Shown piece after piece: positions 60,993-64,000 of a DNA stretch of 64,000 nt. Within the stretch, counting starts at the first letter, position 1; each line of letters starts with the position of its first letter. The notes under the pieces are model-generated. The model saw only the letters and a list, made by a program, of their open reading frames with translations. It had not been told where the DNA came from and made no database searches. Position numbers and translations under genes: made by a program. This DNA comes from Sphingobacterium pedocola (lineage in GTDB: Bacteria > Bacteroidota > Bacteroidia > Sphingobacteriales > Sphingobacteriaceae): positions 154,826 to 218,825 of the forward strand of contig NZ_MU158693.1 of the NCBI RefSeq assembly GCF_015209965.1. The letters run 5' to 3'.

Positions 60993-61865
60993 ATGAGTGT
61001 ATTAGTCAATAAAGATTCTAAAGTTATCGTGCAAGGTTTTACAGGAACCGAAGGTACTTACCACGCAAGTCAAATGATTGAGTACGGAACACAAGTTGTT
61101 GGAGGTGTGACTCCTGGCAAGGGAGGTCAAACCCATCTCGATCGTCCTGTATTCAATTCTGTACAAGATGCCGTAGACAAAACTGGTGCTAACGTTTCTA
61201 TCATATTCGTACCTCCTGCTTTCGCTGCCGACGCTATTATGGAGGCTGCAGCTGCAGGTATTGAAGTAATTGTATGTATTACTGAAGGTATTCCTACGAA
61301 GGATATGATTCAGGTAAAATCATATTTAAGTGATAAAAACTCTCGTTTAATTGGCCCCAACTGTCCGGGCATTATTACTGCTGAAGAAGCTAAAATTGGT
61401 ATCATGCCAGGATTTATCTTCAAAAAAGGTAATGTAGGTGTGGTTTCTAAATCGGGTACATTGACGTACGAGGCTGTTGATCAAACCGTAAAAGCGGGAC
61501 TGGGTATTACGACAGCTATAGGTATTGGTGGCGACCCTATTATCGGTACTACCACGAAAGAAGCTGTAGAACTGCTAATGAATGATCCAGAAACTGAAGC
61601 TATCATTATGATTGGCGAAATCGGCGGTGGAATGGAAGCAGAAGCAGCGCGTTGGATTAAAGAGTATGGTACAAAACCAGTAGTTGGCTTCATCGCAGGA
61701 CAAACCGCGCCTCCGGGACGTCGTATGGGACACGCTGGTGCAATCGTTGGTGGTGCAGATGATACTGCCGCAGCGAAAATGAAGATCATGGCAGAATGCG
61801 GTATTCGTGTGGTAGAATCTCCTGCTGAGATTGGAAAGGCAATCGCTGAAGAACTAGCAAAATAA
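60993..61865 (+). CDS. sucD: Succinyl-CoA synthetase alpha subunit
   Basis: Forms succinate and ATP (or GTP) from succinyl-CoA in the TCA cycle, with SucC as partner. The 290 residues are normal. The CoA-binding GFTGTEGTYHASQMIEYGT is at the N-terminus, with the IGPNCPGIITAEEAKIGIMP and GVVSKSGTLTYEA segments. The phosphorylated His lies in PPGRRMGHAGAIVGG. ATG 60993 (MSVLVNKDSKVIVQ) is chosen; a frame open from 60918 adds 25 unrelated residues. sucC is not adjacent, so the subunits are encoded apart. A terminator follows. Confidence 0.96.
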   Translation: MSVLVNKDSKVIVQGFTGTEGTYHASQMIEYGTQVVGGVTPGKGGQTHLDRPVFNSVQDAVDKTGANVSIIFVPPAFAADAIMEAAAAGIEVIVCITEGIPTKDMIQVKSYLSDKNSRLIGPNCPGIITAEEAKIGIMPGFIFKKGNVGVVSKSGTLTYEAVDQTVKAGLGITTAIGIGGDPIIGTTTKEAVELLMNDPETEAIIMIGEIGGGMEAEAARWIKEYGTKPVVGFIAGQTAPPGRRMGHAGAIVGGADDTAAAKMKIMAECGIRVVESPAEIGKAIAEELAK

Positions 61866-61884
61866 ACTACTCCTTTATTAATAT

Positions 61885-61917
61885 AAAAAAAGCTCGAAAT
61901 AATTTCGAGCTTTTTTT
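61885..61917 (+). terminator. Terminator of sucD
   Basis: Fifteen-base arms (61885-61899 and 61903-61917) pair perfectly around a three-base loop, with a long T-run. Confidence 0.9.
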
Positions 61918-62001
61918 ATGTTTTGAATTTTTATCTGTTCTTTCATAAGACAATTTTTATTTAATTTCACTTGATCATTAAATAATTCCAAATTCGCCGT
62001 T

Positions 62002-63866
62002 ATGAATAGATCTCTCTTTACCGCATTATATTGTCTTCTCGCCATTATCAGTTACGCGCAGGAGATCGATGAGGAATACGTCAAAAACAACTACACAAAG
62101 ATTGAACAATACATTCCGATGCGAGATAGCGTGCGTTTATTTACTTCCATCTATATCCCAAAAGATAAGGCACAAAAGTATCCCATTTTATTAAATCGGA
62201 CACCCTACACCGTTGCACCTTACGGAATAGAAAAAATGAAAAGATACCTAGGAAATTTCGCAGAAATGACAAAAGCCTGCTATATTTTGTCTATCAAGAT
62301 GTACGCGGTAAGTGGATGAGTGAAGGTACGTTTGAAAACATCAGGCCAACCGGTACGATTGAAAACGGCCTTAAAATAGACGAAAGCACGGATACATATG
62401 ATACCATTGACTGGTTGGTTAAGAATCTAAAAGAAAATAATGGTAATGTAGGTATGTATGGTATATCCTATCCAGGGTTCTATGCTACAACATCTCTGAT
62501 CAACTCTCATCCCGCTTTAAAAGCAGTTTCCCCACAAGCCCCCGTTACCGATTGGTTTATAGGCGATGACTTCCATCACGGAGGAGCCCTTTTCTTGATG
62601 GATGCATTCAGATTTATGTACACCTTTGATGCGCAACGACCTCAGCCTATTACAAATATAAACAGTCCCAAAGGATTCGAATTACTTTCCAAAGATTACT
62701 ACAAATTCTTTTTGGAAAACCCAACACTAAAGGTTCTTAAAGCGAAATATCTAAATCATACAGTAAAATTCTGGGATGACCTAGCTAAACATCCAACTCT
62801 CGACACATTTTGGATGAATAGAACAATCACCAATCACCTCAATTCTGTAAAACCCGCTGTAATGGTTGTAGGGGGTACTTTTGATGCAGAGGACGTTTAC
62901 GGCACCTTTGAAACCTATAAGGCCATCGAAAAACAAAATATTAACAATAATAATATACTAGTTATTGGCCCATGGTACCACGGAGGTTGGGTAAGATCGG
63001 AAGGTGATAGCTTTGGAGATGTTCGATTCGGTGAGAAAACAAGTCAATATTATCAAAAAAACATAGAACTGCCTTTCTTCGAGTACCATTTGAAAGGAAA
63101 AGGTGATTTCAAGCCCGCCGAAGCTACTGTATATGTATCGGGATCTAATGAATGGAAAAAATTTGGACAATGGCCTCCGAAAGAAGTGACATCTACCCAA
63201 TTATTTTTGCTTCCAAATGGAAAATTAGACAAGCAGGAAAATAAATCGCAGCAGAGCTACATCCAATATTACTCCGATCCGGCTAAACCCGTTCCATTTC
63301 AGGAAGGTATAATTACCGATCGAACGAGGGAATATATGATTGATGATCAACGTTTCACCTCGAATAGACCAGATGTAATCGTATTTGAAACGGAGCCATT
63401 GGCAGAAGATCTGACTATTGTTGGTCCTGTTACCGCCGATTTAAAGGTGTCAATGACAGGAACAGATGCAGATTTTGTCGTAAAAGTAATTGATGTTTAT
63501 CCCGATACGAGCCATGCCACATCTCATTTATCCGAAAAGACTGTTATGTCTGGTTATCAAATGCTGGTAAGAGGTGAAGTTCTAAGAGGAAAATTCAGAA
63601 ATAGCTATAGTAATCCGGAGCCATTCAATCCGGATGAAATTACCAGTGTTAATATCAAATTGCCGGATGTAGCACATACCTTCAAAAAAGGTCATAAATT
63701 GATGATCCAAATACAGCACAGTTGGTTTCCACTAGTAGACAGAAATCCAAATCAATTTATGGACATCTATAAAGCTGAACCCGAAGATTTCAAGCCAAAC
63801 ACACATCGCTTATATTTCGATCAAGATAATAGAAGTGTAATTGGATTTTCAATACTGAATCCCTAG
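62002..63866 (+). pseudogene. CocE/NonD-family hydrolase with a one-base frameshift
   Basis: A serine hydrolase or dipeptidyl-peptidase-like enzyme of the alpha/beta-fold CocE/NonD group, broken into two frames. The first frame (62002-62319) has a signal peptide (MNRSLFTALYCLLAIISYAQ) and the start of the domain (IPMRDSVRLFTSIYIPKD, YPILLNRTPYTVAPYG). The second (62316-63866) has the catalytic Ser in GMYGISYPGFYATTSL, the NLGPWYHGGW-like IGPWYHGGWVRSEGD, and the C-terminal jelly roll. The expected FVYQDVRGKWMSEG is readable only after re-reading one base at the T-run 62285-62288. Adding one T would restore one frame of about 621 residues. A sequencing error in the run is as likely as a real inactivation. 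Confidence 0.8.
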
Positions 63867-64000
63867 AAAAATACACTAAGGATTAATCATTTGAGGACTT
63901 ATGTCACTCCTCACAATAGATAATAGCCAATTTTGCAAGAAGTTACAAAAAACTTCCGGGTTAAATTAAATACAGGGGCAAAAAAAAAGAGCCCTTGCTG

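Noticed and set aside
62281..62319. Programmed -1 ribosomal frameshift to join the two parts of the CocE hydrolase
   Set aside because: The codons at the join (TAT ATT TTG) do not form a slippery X XXY YYZ heptamer, and no downstream hairpin is obvious. A one-base loss or sequencing error is simpler.
63972..64000. Possible hairpin aggggc/gcccttg with an A-run at the right edge
   Set aside because: The stem is short and imperfect and the window ends here; it could be part of a terminator of a minus-strand gene outside the window, but it cannot be supported.
1..64000. CRISPR arrays, insertion sequences, prophage or integrative-element genes
   Set aside because: No regularly spaced direct repeats, transposase, integrase or phage structural gene was seen on reading both strands.

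Overview
The window reads as chromosomal DNA of a Bacteroidetes bacterium, most likely Sphingobacteriaceae (inference). The basis is AT-rich sequence, TAnnTTTG-type promoter elements, a TamL lipoprotein-type Omp85 protein, GldA/GldF/GldG homologues, a BT_3928-like DoxX protein, a three-subunit sdhCAB operon with one cytochrome b subunit, DUF1080 and DUF3472 proteins, and many 'SxQA' or lipoprotein export signals. About 57 protein genes and one tRNA are supported. I see no prophage, integron, CRISPR array, intact insertion sequence or rRNA, so most of the window is core genome.

Layout. 1-8.4 kb: ppc (cut by the left edge), ohr, a FUSC-type exporter overlapping a YpdA-like flavoprotein, a TetR regulator, murB, an orphan ECF sigma factor and a cytochrome b5-like protein. 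8.4-12.6 kb: PfkB kinase, tRNA-Asn and asnB on the minus strand, then two small membrane or exported proteins. 12.6-19.6 kb: tamL diverging from an rRNA/tRNA methyltransferase, MFS and AI-2E membrane proteins, and a secreted DUF3472 protein. 19.8-23.1 kb: an arginine operon (GNAT acetyltransferase, argG, argC) with a long leader that appears to encode an Arg-rich peptide followed by a terminator-like hairpin. 23-35 kb: oligopeptidase B, a secreted subtilase, nth, recA, pruA, an AraC regulator with a lipoprotein MsrA, sod, and a csbD-csaA-tadA operon. 35-40 kb: a porin-like protein and sdhCAB. 40-50 kb: a very large multi-sensor histidine kinase, a secreted C1 peptidase, a metallo-beta-lactamase-fold hydrolase, cysE-cysM, and a HipA-like kinase overlapping a DUF3037 gene. 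50-58 kb: DUF1599, DoxX, aroK, gldA, a porin, a gldF-gldG fusion, and a CoA transferase. 58-64 kb: an AraC regulator with a DUF1080 protein, rpsT, a TrmH methyltransferase, sucD, and a frameshifted CocE/NonD hydrolase.

Main signals worth checking. (1) The arginine operon leader at 22.8-23.05 kb has the architecture of a peptide-dependent attenuator. (2) A dispersed palindromic element occurs three times (11.9, 39.8 and 50.2 kb). Each copy ends in a TAAKTTTR promoter-like box just upstream of a gene, so it could be a shared operator or a portable promoter; it also moves the start of the large histidine kinase. (3) A HipA-family kinase and DUF3037 protein form an overlapping pair of unknown job. 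(4) tRNA-Asn lies immediately downstream of asparagine synthetase on the same strand. (5) GldF and GldG are fused into one polypeptide. (6) The CocE hydrolase at the right end is split by a one-base shift. The rest is ordinary housekeeping metabolism, including TCA-cycle and anaplerotic genes (ppc, sdhCAB, sucD, CoA transferase) scattered rather than clustered.
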